64,000 bases of DNA. It comes from Ceratorhiza oryzae-sativae. Lineage: Eukaryota > Basidiomycota > Agaricomycetes > Cantharellales > Ceratobasidiaceae. The notes beneath the pieces are model-generated. The model worked only from the letters and a program-made list of their open reading frames with translations. It was not told the DNA's origin and did not search any database. A program made the position numbers and the translations under genes. Positions 45,333-55,597 of this stretch are shown here, piece by piece; position 1 is the stretch's first letter; every line of letters begins with the position of its first letter. The stretch covers positions 186,001 through 250,000 of the forward strand of contig JARWMV010000003.1 of NCBI GenBank assembly GCA_030998015.1. Reading direction: 5' to 3'.

Positions 45333-47394
45333 TCTTTTACCAACTCATCGTCGGTTGTTTCTACATCCTCAACCACTGCCTCGTATCCTGACATCTTGGC
45401 CGAGGGGCATTTGGCAGCAATATGGCCCTGTCCTCCACAGTTATAGCAGGTGTTTGTCCCCTTCCCTTTTCCTGCACTATCCAGATCCATTGTGTCTGGA
45501 TCCTTTGCCTTGGGGGCCGCTGGTGGGTGATTATCCTTCTTTATGTCCTTGAAGGATTCTTGCACGTTGGCATTGCTCCCATTGTAGTGGATGGTTGGAA
45601 CTGTGAAACCTTTCGCATTGGGCCCAATGGCCACAATCTGACCTTTTACAGCTTTCCCATCCTTAATCTTGTATATTTGTTCCCCATTTTTGAATTTCTC
45701 CTTTTGGGGAGTGCTTTGGGGGTTATTTGTTGGCCTACTGGACAAGGCATTGCTGCTGGACTTGTTACCCCCATGAGATGTTTGTTTGCTACCAAACAAG
45801 ATGAGGTGGCAGTCAATTTCCAGGGCTTGCTGAGTGAGTTGGGCAAAAGTTTTGGTGCAGGGGTCATAGTTTTGGGCCACCATGCTCTCTGTTATGTCTG
45901 ATGATAGACCATCATAGAACTGATCACGCATGGCGGCATCGTTGTAGTTGAGGCCTGTGGAATATAGGTTGAATAGAGTGAGGTAATCCTGAACTGTCTT
46001 GGATTGTTTCAATTTCTGCCACTTGTCGCGGTTATTTTCAGTGCAGTTCAGGTCCCCATAACAGGTAGTAAATTCTTGCCAGAACAGATTGGCATTGTGA
46101 AGCCAGGGGATTGCAGTTCCAGGGTTTAAAATTTCAAATTCTTCATACGAGTTGACCCATTCAGCTGCTGACCCTTCAAGATAAGAGGTGATGAAGGCGA
46201 CCACTTGATCAGCCAAATGCCCACTCATGTTTGTATTAATGTATTGGGCACATGCAATTCTGAATGAGATGGTGTCTTCTCGTTTTGTGCCATCAAACTT
46301 TTGAGGGGTGGCCATCTTAACCTTTGCAGTCGACCCACCAGAGGGAGCAGGTGCTGTTGGTTGTGGTTGGGCTGCATGTTATGACCTGCCTAGCAGACAT
46401 AACCTAACAACCGAATATTGTACAGATTTATGGCATTTTTCCCAAAGCGGAACAAACCATAAACAGGATCATGTGATCTCGGCGCTTACCCAACGATTAA
46501 GCGCCGGTGGTTACCCTGAACTCGCTCCAGCGTTTCTCTCCCATGTTACCTGGAGCAAGGAGCGAGTTGTCATGTGATCTCAGCGCTTACCAACGATTAA
46601 GCGCCGGTGGTTACCCTGAACTCGCTCCAGCGTTTCTCTCCCATGTTACCTGGAGCGAGGAGCAAGTTGTCACGTGACCTCGGCGCTTATCCAGCGATTA
46701 AGCGCCGGGTGCTTAAGTCCAAAAAAGGTCACATGACCCTCAGACCTCGCGCGGCTCTATAAGATTCAGAGCCGCACAAACTTAGGATAAACAATTACCT
46801 AAGCCCTAGTACTATATAGAACCTATAACTGCTATAGACGGCGCTTAGGAAAGGGGGGCCACCGCAGCAACCACAGTCACATGTATATAAGGGGAGTAAA
46901 GCAAGACTGAACGCCTCAGCTTGCTTTATCTCGTCAACCACCATAGACCATAGCAAACACTGTAACTAGAACGCTCAATACATACTGCATAGCACCAAAC
47001 CGTCAACGCAGCCACTACTTAAGTGCTCCACAAGGGAGCCTCCAGAGGGTCACGACACTGCACTGGAGGGAGCTAGTACTTGAGCAGCACCTGAGCCTCC
47101 TGTGGAAGTGTTGATTTGTGCTTCGATGTGTGTGATAGTGGTCTGGAGAATGGCTAACATCCCCACTAGATTGTTGATGTTGGTGGCTAATCCAGCCACG
47201 TCTGTGTCTATTTTTGCCTGATTGGTGGTAAGTTTGGCCTCAAGTGAGTCCATGTAGGTTTTATTATTGTGTTCAACGTCTCCAATATCATTTTGGAGAT
47301 TGTTGGTTCATTCTTGTAATTCATCCATTGACTGGAGCATATAGATGACTTTTTCCCCATCAGACATATTTGCCCAAGCAGGGGCAGAGGGTTG
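45329..47394 (-). pseudogene. gag: Gag of Gypsy copy D, split by a solo LTR
   Basis: The C-terminal 328 residues (45329-46315) with capsid and CCHC knuckle are intact. The N-terminal part continues at 47063 beyond the LTR, but has a TGA at 47308-47310 (CGA in A, CAA in B and E). The usual gag ATG (MASQPS) has become GTG. The frame across the LTR is collinear with copies A and E. Confidence 0.88.
46377..47057 (+). repeat. solo LTR of family 4 inside gag of copy D
   Basis: 681 bases, TGTTATGACC...GGTCACGACA, target duplication CTGCA (46372-46376, 47058-47062). It contains a roughly 100-base unit in tandem (from about 46471 and 46573, with a partial third), each with a GGCGCTTA...TAAGCGCC hairpin. 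TATA-like GTATATAAGG is near 46885. CpG-rich, so younger than its relative at 51379. Confidence 0.9.
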
Positions 47395-47426
47395 TGACAC
47401 CTTTTCAGAGAGGGTTTGATAAAATT

Positions 47427-48367
47427 CTAAAGGCGACAGAGACAATAAGGAAGTACAGGGAATTGGGAATTGTTTTGGTAATATAGGATTTCTGTTCCCC
47501 ACACAAGTCTATAAACTTCAAAGTTTCTGATTCCTGCGAACCTTAACCAAGTATTGTCCAAGTCCCAGCTTTTGGTGTCTTGGCAACAGTATGGGCACTC
47601 CACCCTCTTCAGTTTAGTTTGGTCCCGAAGGAGTGCTTCCTTGGGGAGAATTGATTTGGGCTGCCAGAAGGGGTGTTTCTTCCTGAATTGGCGAGCCTGT
47701 GCCACTTAGAAAGGTGGGGTGAGGGAGGTCTGACAGTGTTGAGAAGACAGGGAAGGCGTACTTGTGGGGTTCAATTGTTTCTTGGACTATAGCTTCTAGT
47801 CTGAGATGGTCTTGGAGGAGGGATAGGTAGTCCTCCTGGTGTTTGTGCAAATGCTCAGTTAAGTATGCGCAATGGGCCTTGGCTTTGTGAAGTTTTTCAT
47901 GGGTTTCTTCATACTTATTCCGGTAATAACGGTACCTGTCTTGGAAATTTTCGATAGTGTTTAGCAGGTGACAAAGAAGCTGTTGGCCAAGGTTCTCCAG
48001 CTTATAGCTGGTTGTGGGGGATGGTGTAGTAGTAAAGGAATTTGTCCTTCTTAGGACAATAAGGGCAGCGCGCTGGGAAGGTGGCTCCATTTGCCTGGTG
48101 GCAGATTTTGCACTCAGGGGCACCTGGCTCAGTGACAAAGGCTTGTTGGGCGCGTCCAACCTTCTGAGGGTGGACTTTGATAATTACTACTTGGTTGAAA
48201 TCGATGTGCCCAGCTTCTTCAAGGATGCTTTCGACTGAGTTGAGGGTGAAGCAGTGGATCGATAGGTGTCCAAACCACCCACACAAACAGCAGTGCTGGT
48301 CTTCTGTAAAAGGTTGTGCCACTTGAGGGCCATGCATTCTGTCAGAGACGTACTTGAGCAAGATCAA
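47427..48367 (-). pseudogene. leader reading frame of copy D
   Basis: Best-preserved copy of the leader frame. 48002-48367 runs through a CCHC knuckle (CCLCGWFGHLSIHC) and a second Cys cluster (ECKICHQANGATFPARCPYC); it has CAA where A, B and E have TGA. A +1 shift leads to a helical segment (LENLGQQLLCHLLNTIENF, HQEDYLSLLQDHLRLEAIV) down to 47614, and another shift to the CPYC segment ending at 47427. No known function. Confidence 0.55.
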
Positions 48368-48671
48368 GATAAAAGGAAAAATAGACCCTTTCCCAAGTCT
48401 ATTGGAATAGGAAGGTGACCTCCATTGCTCAGCTACTTAAGGGCAATGAGCGACCCCACCTCTTGTCGACAAAAGAGATTAGAGAACCAAAGCTTGTTAC
48501 AATGTGTGAGGGACCTGGCTATGCAAGGTTTCACAGAGGCGCGTATAGGGCAATGATATCTTGTGGCTGTGGATAGGTGGAGTAGGATTGGGGAAGGCAA
48601 CGGGGAGTTATCTCAAGACGATGCCAACGGCATTCCAGAAGTATCCCAGACGACACTGAGACTTATGATTG

Positions 48672-48686
48672 TCAAGAACTTGACCT
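48672..48686 (-). promoter_or_regulatory. primer-binding site of copy D
   Basis: AGGTCAAGTTCTTGA on the minus strand, 2 bases inside the 5' LTR boundary. Confidence 0.65.
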
Positions 48687-48688
48687 GA

Positions 48689-49063
48689 TGTCGACAACAA
48701 CAAGTCAGGCGACAAGGAAAAGAGTAAGAAAAGAAAAGAACTTGTATTCGACGAGAGGTCAAGTTCTTGAGGAGCCCTCTGCAAACTTGACCTGGTTTAT
48801 ATACATAGTACAAGCCACATCATAACAAACAAGTCTGTACAGTGAGTCACAACTGATAAGAGATAGAAGCAGTAGAAGCGACTGCGGAACTGCGGAATTT
48901 CACATCAGAGTTGAAATACATCTTGGTTGTTGGTCTGGAACATCCCCTGAATCACATGACACAGATATACCATAAAAGGCAAGTATGTTTGAAGCTGGTC
49001 TCATAAAATGTAGTAAATCGAGAAAATATTATAAAGTGGATATATGCGTGTCAGTTTGTGACA
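48689..49063 (-). repeat. 5' LTR of Gypsy copy D
   Basis: 375 bases, TATA box and self-complementary start region present. Confidence 0.92.
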
Positions 49064-49079
49064 GTACTTCAAGAGTACA

Positions 49080-50924
49080 TGTCAGGGCCTAGAGACCAGG
49101 TTGTGACAGTTGCAATGACACACAGAGGTTTTAGAAGTGCTCTTGTCCTAAAGAGGACTAGGCAGAGACTGCTTGGCTTGGTGACTGCACAGGTAGAAGG
49201 TGGATGTTGACAGGAGGTTGAGTTCTGAGGCTTAAGTCTCCCAGACTTTCCCTTTATATATTAATGTCCACAGCTATACATATCAAATCTGTTATGGATC
49301 ACTAACATTTTTCTATTAATTTAGTCTGCTCTGCCAACCTCAAGCAATGCCTCTGTAATTTTTCTTGAAATTAAATGAATTTGTATGCATCTGAAATTGT
49401 AATATTTGTGTTCTATTAAATAGTACAAAATCTCCTCTTTCCAACGCATATTTTATCGTGATTTTATCTTAAGAACTCAGAGAGATATAGAGGTTGCGAT
49501 ATTTCCTCTTATCAGGAGATATTGATTACAACATCGCACTGCTCATATCTCGGCAACCGCTTACGCTATCAAAGCGATCCTATGCTCTATCGATAGCTAA
49601 TCCTCGGCGGTATCTGCTGCCCGAAGATCGTCGCGATCCACCGGATCCTCGCGCCGGAATAGCCCGAAGATCATTAGAATCTTTCTGGACCATCAATCAA
49701 GATCTAATGACTCCAGTGAGTCAGGAGAGCTTCCCAAATTGATCCAGAAGCTTCTCAGACTCACTTTATGACTCACTGAGATGTAGCCTCTGTTCATTAC
49801 ATGTATATACTATGATAATATGATCTACAAGCCAATAGCAGGTCTCAGATGCATCAATGCCTTTGATCCACACCCTGTCTTTACTCTCTTATCCTATACT
49901 GGGCTAGGGCATACCCCAAGTATAGCAGTACCCTCTTTTGATGATTGCACTGGCATGCATGTATCTATTTGGCTCTGGATTGCCCTCCTCAGGGTATAAA
50001 AGGACCTCCTCTGAGGCCCTTCCAGACCTCCTCCTCTACTCAACCCAGACTGGTTATTAGTTTCTTTTCTCTTTCTATTTTCTCTTGTCTGTGTGTGATT
50101 TCTTATATAACTAGTACTGAGGAATAAAGTACCATATTAGTTATATACTGTCTGATTCATTGTATCTTATATACAGAGATATATAAGGATACAATATTGC
50201 CTGATTGAGCATGACATTAAGTACTGGCTATTAGAGGAAATCTAAGTACCTGTAGCTGAGGAAGTACATGCATTAGGCAGCCCACCATCTATCCTATAAG
50301 CTATCACTTAAGTCTAGTATTAAGATTAGTATCAGTTCATCCAAGCAACTAGGGCTGAACTACATTTAAGATATCTAAGGGAACCTGACCATAGTAGTCT
50401 TGCTCTTTATACCTATAAATTAGTCAGTTTACACTGTGAAAGATTAAGACTACCTTGAGTGTTACTTGATCGCATAGCAACTACTTTGAGCCTTCTTACT
50501 CTAGTCTAAGAAGTATTGAGTATGATTAGAGTATACTAACATATCTACATTTGCTTAGGCTCTAGATATTCAAGTGTACCCTGACACGTAACAAAATCCA
50601 AGGATAAAATAAGAGGTAGCAACAATGGTACAATCTGCAACTATGGTACAATGGCAAATGGTAACTATGACATGATAACAACATTAACTATGGTACAATG
50701 GTAACCAGGGTGCTAATAACAGATCATCAGAGAAGGACATTCTGGTAGATACAAACAAGGGTCAAACAACAACAAGGTCACATGACTCCCTTATGTAAGT
50801 AAATCTATGCATATATCCTAATATCCATGACTTGGTCAAAAGGTATATAAAATAAAATGGAGAAAAATACAAAATAAATTTATAAAAATTGAAATAAATC
50901 TGTATCATGGTCTTGGCCATGACA
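49080..50924. repeat. LTR-like element of family 3, copy 2, split by a family 2 LTR
   Basis: 49080-49289 plus 50594-50924 give about 536 bases that align with 14940-15465 (526 bases). Ends TGTCAGGGCC and GGCCATGACA. No clear target duplication. Confidence 0.55.
49290..50593 (+). repeat. solo LTR of family 2
   Basis: 1304 bases, TGTTATGGAT...GACACGTAACA, target duplication AAATC (49285-49289, 50594-50598). TATAAA at 49995-50000 is a likely promoter. It contains a CpG-rich block around 49490-49690. Aligns in reverse with 26255-27626 and 15466-16449. Confidence 0.9.
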
Positions 50925-51378
50925 TGTGCACAGATGTTGAACCATAGGGCCAGGGGTCAGTCCATTGAACACCAGGTGATAAACCTGGTCTAAGTGGTCA
51001 GACAGAAGAGGTTGAAGGGGACCATCAGAGTCTTAAAACAAAATCAATACTGACAAGGCCTTATGCCAGGAAATGGCTAGACAAATAAATGTGTGGAGCC
51101 AAGTTCAAACATGAATCAGCCAGACAGGGACATAGGTTTGACAGGTATGATGAGTGATGCATAGAGATTGGGGAGTGGAGAGTGGATACTCAAGTGACCT
51201 TTGCTCAAGAAGATGACAAATATGCAAGAGTTGGGGAGGACTAGGTACAGGAAGCACAAGTATAGCATGAATAGACTCTTCAATGGTGTCCAGTGATGAA
51301 AACAAGCCAGGCTCAATGTCAGACAACACAATAAACTCAGTATCTGGAAGGAGAGGGATGTTGCTGAAGGAAGCAATG
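50925..51378. other. CpG-poor sequence, nothing recognised
   Basis: Target DNA into which the family 4 LTR inserted. No motif seen on either strand. Confidence 0.35.
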
Positions 51379-51706
51379 TGTTATGACCTGTCAAATGGAC
51401 ATAACAGAGTAATCAAACATTTTACAGATTTATGGCATTTCTTCCTAAGTGGAAGGAGCCATAAACAAGGTCACATGACCTTGGCACTTAACCAGTGCTT
51501 ACAGTGGTTACCCTGAACTTGCTCCAGCATTTCTCTCCCATGTTACTTGGAGCAAGGAGTGAGTTGTCACATGATCTTGGCACTTATGGCAGGATCACAT
51601 GACCTCTGTGTTTACCCCTTGGACCTTGTGCAGCTCAATAAGATTTGGAGCCACACAAACTTAAGATAAACAATTACCTAACCCATGGTACTATATATAA
51701 CCCATA

Positions 51707-52079
51707 TGTCGACGACGACAAGTCAGGCGGCGAGAAAAATAGTAAGAGAATAAAAGAACTTGTATTCGACGAGAGGTCAAGTTCTTGAGGAGTCCTCTGC
51801 GAACTTGACCTGGTTTATATACATAGTACGAGCCACATAACAAACAAGTCTGTACAGTGAGTCATGACAGATAAGAGATAGAAGCAGTAGAAGCGACTGC
51901 GGAACTGCAGAATTTCACATTGGAGTTGAAATACATCTCAGTTACCAGTCCGGAACATTCCCTGAGTCACATGACACAGATATACCATAAAAGGCAAGTA
52001 TGTTTTGAAGATGATCTCATAAAATGTAGTAAATCGAGAAAATATTATAGAGTGGATATATGCGTGTCAGTTCGTGACA
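51707..52079 (-). repeat. 3' LTR of Gypsy copy E
   Basis: 373 bases; lacks 3 bases (ATC) found in the 5' LTR and carries a different sequence block around 51920-51960. Confidence 0.92.
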
Positions 52080-55000
52080 CTTCCCCCCTTCAAGGCACGG
52101 GGGTCCTGAGGTGCCTTTGGGTGCGACTTGACATAGTCGGCAATGAGTTCTGGCGCATTCACCAGGTCATCATAGGTTAACCATTGTCGCTTGTTGTAGC
52201 CGAGCCACTTGACATAGTATTCAAAGATGTTAGATCTTTTGTTGTATTGTGACTTTATGATCTGTTCCACTTTGAATTCTTCTTCCCCTTCAGGAGTTAC
52301 CACAGGTGGTGGTGGGGGAACCTGACGGCCATAGGGGTCGTCTTTATATTTGGTCAGGAGTGAGACGTGAAACACTGGGTGTATTTTCATGGTTATTGGT
52401 AGGTCCAGTTTGTAGGCATGTGTGCCATGTTGTGCTACCACCTTGAATGGTCCAACTCTTTTGTGGGCCAGTTTCATGGAGGCCTGCTGTGTCCGTATGT
52501 TTTTGGTATCAAGCCAGACTTTGTCTCCGACCTTAATAGCTTCAGGGGTCCGATGCTTCTGGTCATAGTATTCCTTGATCCTCTGGTTTGCTATTTCCAG
52601 GGCTGCCTTAAGTTCGTCATGGCCCTTTTGGAGCCATTCTGTATGGTTGTCCGCTAAAGGGAGTTCTGGTTCCTCCCTGTCCCCGACTGCTAGCCTTGGG
52701 TGGAAACCGTAGTTTGCAAAGAATGGTGATTTGCCAGTTGAGGCGTTGACACCATTATTGTAGGCAAATTCAGCTAATGGTAGGAGCGAGACCCAGTCAT
52801 CTTGTCTGTCTGATACATAGTGTCTGATGTACCCTTCCACTACTTGGTTGGCCCGTTCGGACTGGCCGTCTGTCTGAGGGTGGTATGCTGTGGAGTAGGA
52901 GGGTTTTATATCCAGTTGTTTGTATAAGTGCCTTAAGAATTTGGATGCGAAGTTGGGGCCACGGTCTGAGATTGTTTTCTGTGGTAACCCATGGAGTTTC
53001 CACACATATGTTAGGAACAGGTTGGCGCAATCCATAGCACTGGCTTCCGATTGACATGGAATAAAGTGGACCATTTTTGTCAGGCGATCGACAACTGTAA
53101 ATATGGCATCAAATCCCTCTGACAGGGGTAGCCTGGTGATCAGATCATAAGTAATTTCCTCCCAAGGTTTTTCTGGTGCAGGTATTGGGTTTAAGAGCCC
53201 TGGGGGAACTTGGTTGCTGTGCTTGTTCCTGATGCATGACTCACAGTGTGTGACATATTCGTTGACTGATTTTTTCATTGATAACCATGTGTATTTGCGA
53301 TTTAACAACTCATATGTTCTGAACTGTCCTGGGTGTCCTGCTGCTGGACTATCGTGACAGCTTTCAATGACCAGTTTGCGAAGTTCTTTGTTATTTGGGA
53401 CGTAGATTCTGCCCTTGTGTCGTAAGAGTCCTTCATCCCATTCCCAATCTTTGACCTTCTCATTGTCATCTAGGGCTTTTAGCACTTTGGACAGGTGCTC
53501 ATCCCCTGGGATAGCGTCCCTAATGAGTTGTTCCAGGTCATGGTCTGGTGTGATTGCTTGTAACCACAGAGATTTTAATTCCAAAAATTGGTTTTGTGCA
53601 AGCAGAGCTTGGCTCTCACCCCCCTCTTTAGGGATGTGCCTTGACAGCCTAGAGAGTATGTCTGCCTGACCGTTCTTTGCCCCCTCAACGTATAGAATCT
53701 TGAATTCGAACCTGGACAGGAACTCATGCCATCGTGTGACTCGGCCATTCAGTGGCCGGTTTGTCTTCCAATATTCCAGATTCTTGTGGTCACAAATAAT
53801 GTTTACCGGGTGTTCAGCCCCTTCTAGTAGGTGACGCCAGTGTTTGAGCACTTTTATAATTGCCAGCATTTCTTTGTTGTAAATATCGTAGTTTCTTTCT
53901 GCTGGGACCATTGCTTTGGAATAGTAGGAGATTGGGTGAAGCATTCCGTCTTCTCCATATTGCAATAAAACAGCACCTGTGGCATACCCTGAGGCGTCTG
54001 TTTCTAGGATAAATGGTTTGCTGGGTTCTGGCTGAATTAAGAGGGGTGCTTCTTTCAATTTCTGCTTTAGCAAATTCCACGCCTGATCCCTTTCTTCTGT
54101 CCATTCCCACTTGGTGTCCTTTTTGACAAGTTCGTAGAGACATTTTGTGATTTTTGAGAAGTCTTTTATGAAGTGCCTTAACCAATTTGCAAACCCCAAC
54201 CCTTCCAGGACTTCGGTTGGATTTGTAGGGGTTGGCCATTCAACAATCTTTTCGACCTTGGCCAGGTCTACTTTAATCCCTTGGGGAGTTACTACTATTC
54301 CCAGGTAGTCCACTTCAGTGACATCAAAAACGCATTTCTCCAGGGCGCAGTATAGACCAGCCTTTTGAAGCTGGCACAGGACTTCTCTGACATGTTCATC
54401 GTGTTCTTCCTGGTTCTTTGAAAATACTAATATGTCGTCCATGTAAATTACAACATAAATGCCTTTGATGTCCTGGAATTCTTCTCGGATCATGGCCATG
54501 AAGGTTCCTGGTGCATTCTTTTGACCAAATTGCATGACTAGGGGCTCATACAGCCCGTATTTGGTCTTGAAAGCGGCCTTCCATTCATCTCCTTCTCGAA
54601 TTCGTATGAGGTTGAAACCCCACTTTAGGTCAAACTTGGTGAATATCTTTGCCCCCCGCAAAGTTTCCACAATATCATTGATGCGTGGGAGCGGGTACAC
54701 ATTGGAGACAGTCATTTCATTTAGCCGCCGGTAGTCGATGCACATGCGCAGCTTTCCATTCTTCTTTTTGACAAATATGACTGGAGATGCCATTGGTGAC
54801 CTTGAGGGTCTGATATGCCCTGCTTTCAGTTGGCAGTCCAGGGTTTTCCGCAATTCTGCATCTTCCTTGACACCCACACTATATATGGGACCGTGCCTTG
54901 GCTTGGCATCTGGTTTTAAATCTATTTCCATATCCCACTTCCTATGGGGTGGTAATGGTTGAACGTCGTCTTCTTCAGCGAATATTTTCTGGAATTCTTT

Positions 55001-55597
55001 ATATTTTGTTGGGAGGGAGTCTAGGGAGTCCAACTGAAGCTCCTTAGGTTCATTTGCTTGCACATGCAGGGGTTTTGTGATGCAGTGCTTCAGGCATATT
55101 GGTGAGTTAAACTTCATGTCTTTCCCATCCCAATCAATATTGGGATTATGGAATTTGAGCCATGACATGCCCAGGACTAAATCATTTTTGCCAATGTTCA
55201 CAATGTAGGCACTGAGGATTTCTTGGTGCTCTTGAATGCACAACTCAAAGGTGCAGTAATGGGTCACAGACCCAGAGTCTATCTCCCTTCCATCAATTAC
55301 CCTCAGTTTCTTGGGTGTTTTTAGGGCGACGGTAGGAATACGGTATTGTTTAACCAAGTTTTCATGTATAAATACTGATGTGGCTCCTGAATCGATCATG
55401 GCCCATCCGTTGAATTTTTTCATGTTATATGCAGACTTGCGTTCGGGGGTTATGCGCAGAGGGAATGCATGAAAGAAAAACTGTAATTGTGATTGGTTTC
55501 CTAACGACATACATTCCATTCCCATATTTTTATTTTCGTTATGCGCATTTTGTAACATAGCGCCCAAGACCGCCCCCCTGGCACGGTTTGAGCTCAT
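52067..55597 (-). CDS. pol: Pol polyprotein of Gypsy copy E
   Basis: 1176 residues. Aspartic protease DSGA at 69-72; reverse transcriptase with YMDD at about 385-388; RNase H Asp near 534 (ETDASGYATG); integrase with HHCC finger at about 748-788 and D-D-E near 818, 878 and 914 (35 residues between the last two); GPY/F module (RVGPFKVVAQ); and a C-terminal chromodomain (EYYVKWLGYNKRQWLTYDDL) at about 1110-1165, which in this group directs insertion to marked chromatin. The start codon overlaps the gag stop (ATGA). The last codons cover the polypurine tract and the stop lies in the 3' LTR. Confidence 0.95.
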   Translation of the reverse strand: MSSNRARGAVLGAMLQNAHNENKNMGMECMSLGNQSQLQFFFHAFPLRITPERKSAYNMKKFNGWAMIDSGATSVFIHENLVKQYRIPTVALKTPKKLRVIDGREIDSGSVTHYCTFELCIQEHQEILSAYIVNIGKNDLVLGMSWLKFHNPNIDWDGKDMKFNSPICLKHCITKPLHVQANEPKELQLDSLDSLPTKYKEFQKIFAEEDDVQPLPPHRKWDMEIDLKPDAKPRHGPIYSVGVKEDAELRKTLDCQLKAGHIRPSRSPMASPVIFVKKKNGKLRMCIDYRRLNEMTVSNVYPLPRINDIVETLRGAKIFTKFDLKWGFNLIRIREGDEWKAAFKTKYGLYEPLVMQFGQKNAPGTFMAMIREEFQDIKGIYVVIYMDDILVFSKNQEEHDEHVREVLCQLQKAGLYCALEKCVFDVTEVDYLGIVVTPQGIKVDLAKVEKIVEWPTPTNPTEVLEGLGFANWLRHFIKDFSKITKCLYELVKKDTKWEWTEERDQAWNLLKQKLKEAPLLIQPEPSKPFILETDASGYATGAVLLQYGEDGMLHPISYYSKAMVPAERNYDIYNKEMLAIIKVLKHWRHLLEGAEHPVNIICDHKNLEYWKTNRPLNGRVTRWHEFLSRFEFKILYVEGAKNGQADILSRLSRHIPKEGGESQALLAQNQFLELKSLWLQAITPDHDLEQLIRDAIPGDEHLSKVLKALDDNEKVKDWEWDEGLLRHKGRIYVPNNKELRKLVIESCHDSPAAGHPGQFRTYELLNRKYTWLSMKKSVNEYVTHCESCIRNKHSNQVPPGLLNPIPAPEKPWEEITYDLITRLPLSEGFDAIFTVVDRLTKMVHFIPCQSEASAMDCANLFLTYVWKLHGLPQKTISDRGPNFASKFLRHLYKQLDIKPSYSTAYHPQTDGQSERANQVVEGYIRHYVSDRQDDWVSLLPLAEFAYNNGVNASTGKSPFFANYGFHPRLAVGDREEPELPLADNHTEWLQKGHDELKAALEIANQRIKEYYDQKHRTPEAIKVGDKVWLDTKNIRTQQASMKLAHKRVGPFKVVAQHGTHAYKLDLPITMKIHPVFHVSLLTKYKDDPYGRQVPPPPPVVTPEGEEEFKVEQIIKSQYNKRSNIFEYYVKWLGYNKRQWLTYDDLVNAPELIADYVKSHPKAPQDPRALKGGSVTN
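52080..52090 (-). promoter_or_regulatory. polypurine tract of copy E
   Basis: AAGGGGGGAAG on the minus strand, next to the 3' LTR and inside the Pol frame. Confidence 0.8.

Larger units (their letters stand above)
41440..49063 (-). mobile_element. Gypsy chromovirus copy D with a solo LTR in its gag
   Basis: LTRs of 375 bases at 41440-41814 and 48689-49063, perfect target duplication GTACT (41435-41439, 49064-49068). Pol has a single stop. Gag is interrupted by a 681-base solo LTR of family 4. Without that insert the length is close to copies A and E. Confidence 0.95.

Noticed and set aside
46465..46710. CRISPR array
   Set aside because: The repeats are long direct duplications without spacers inside a eukaryotic LTR.
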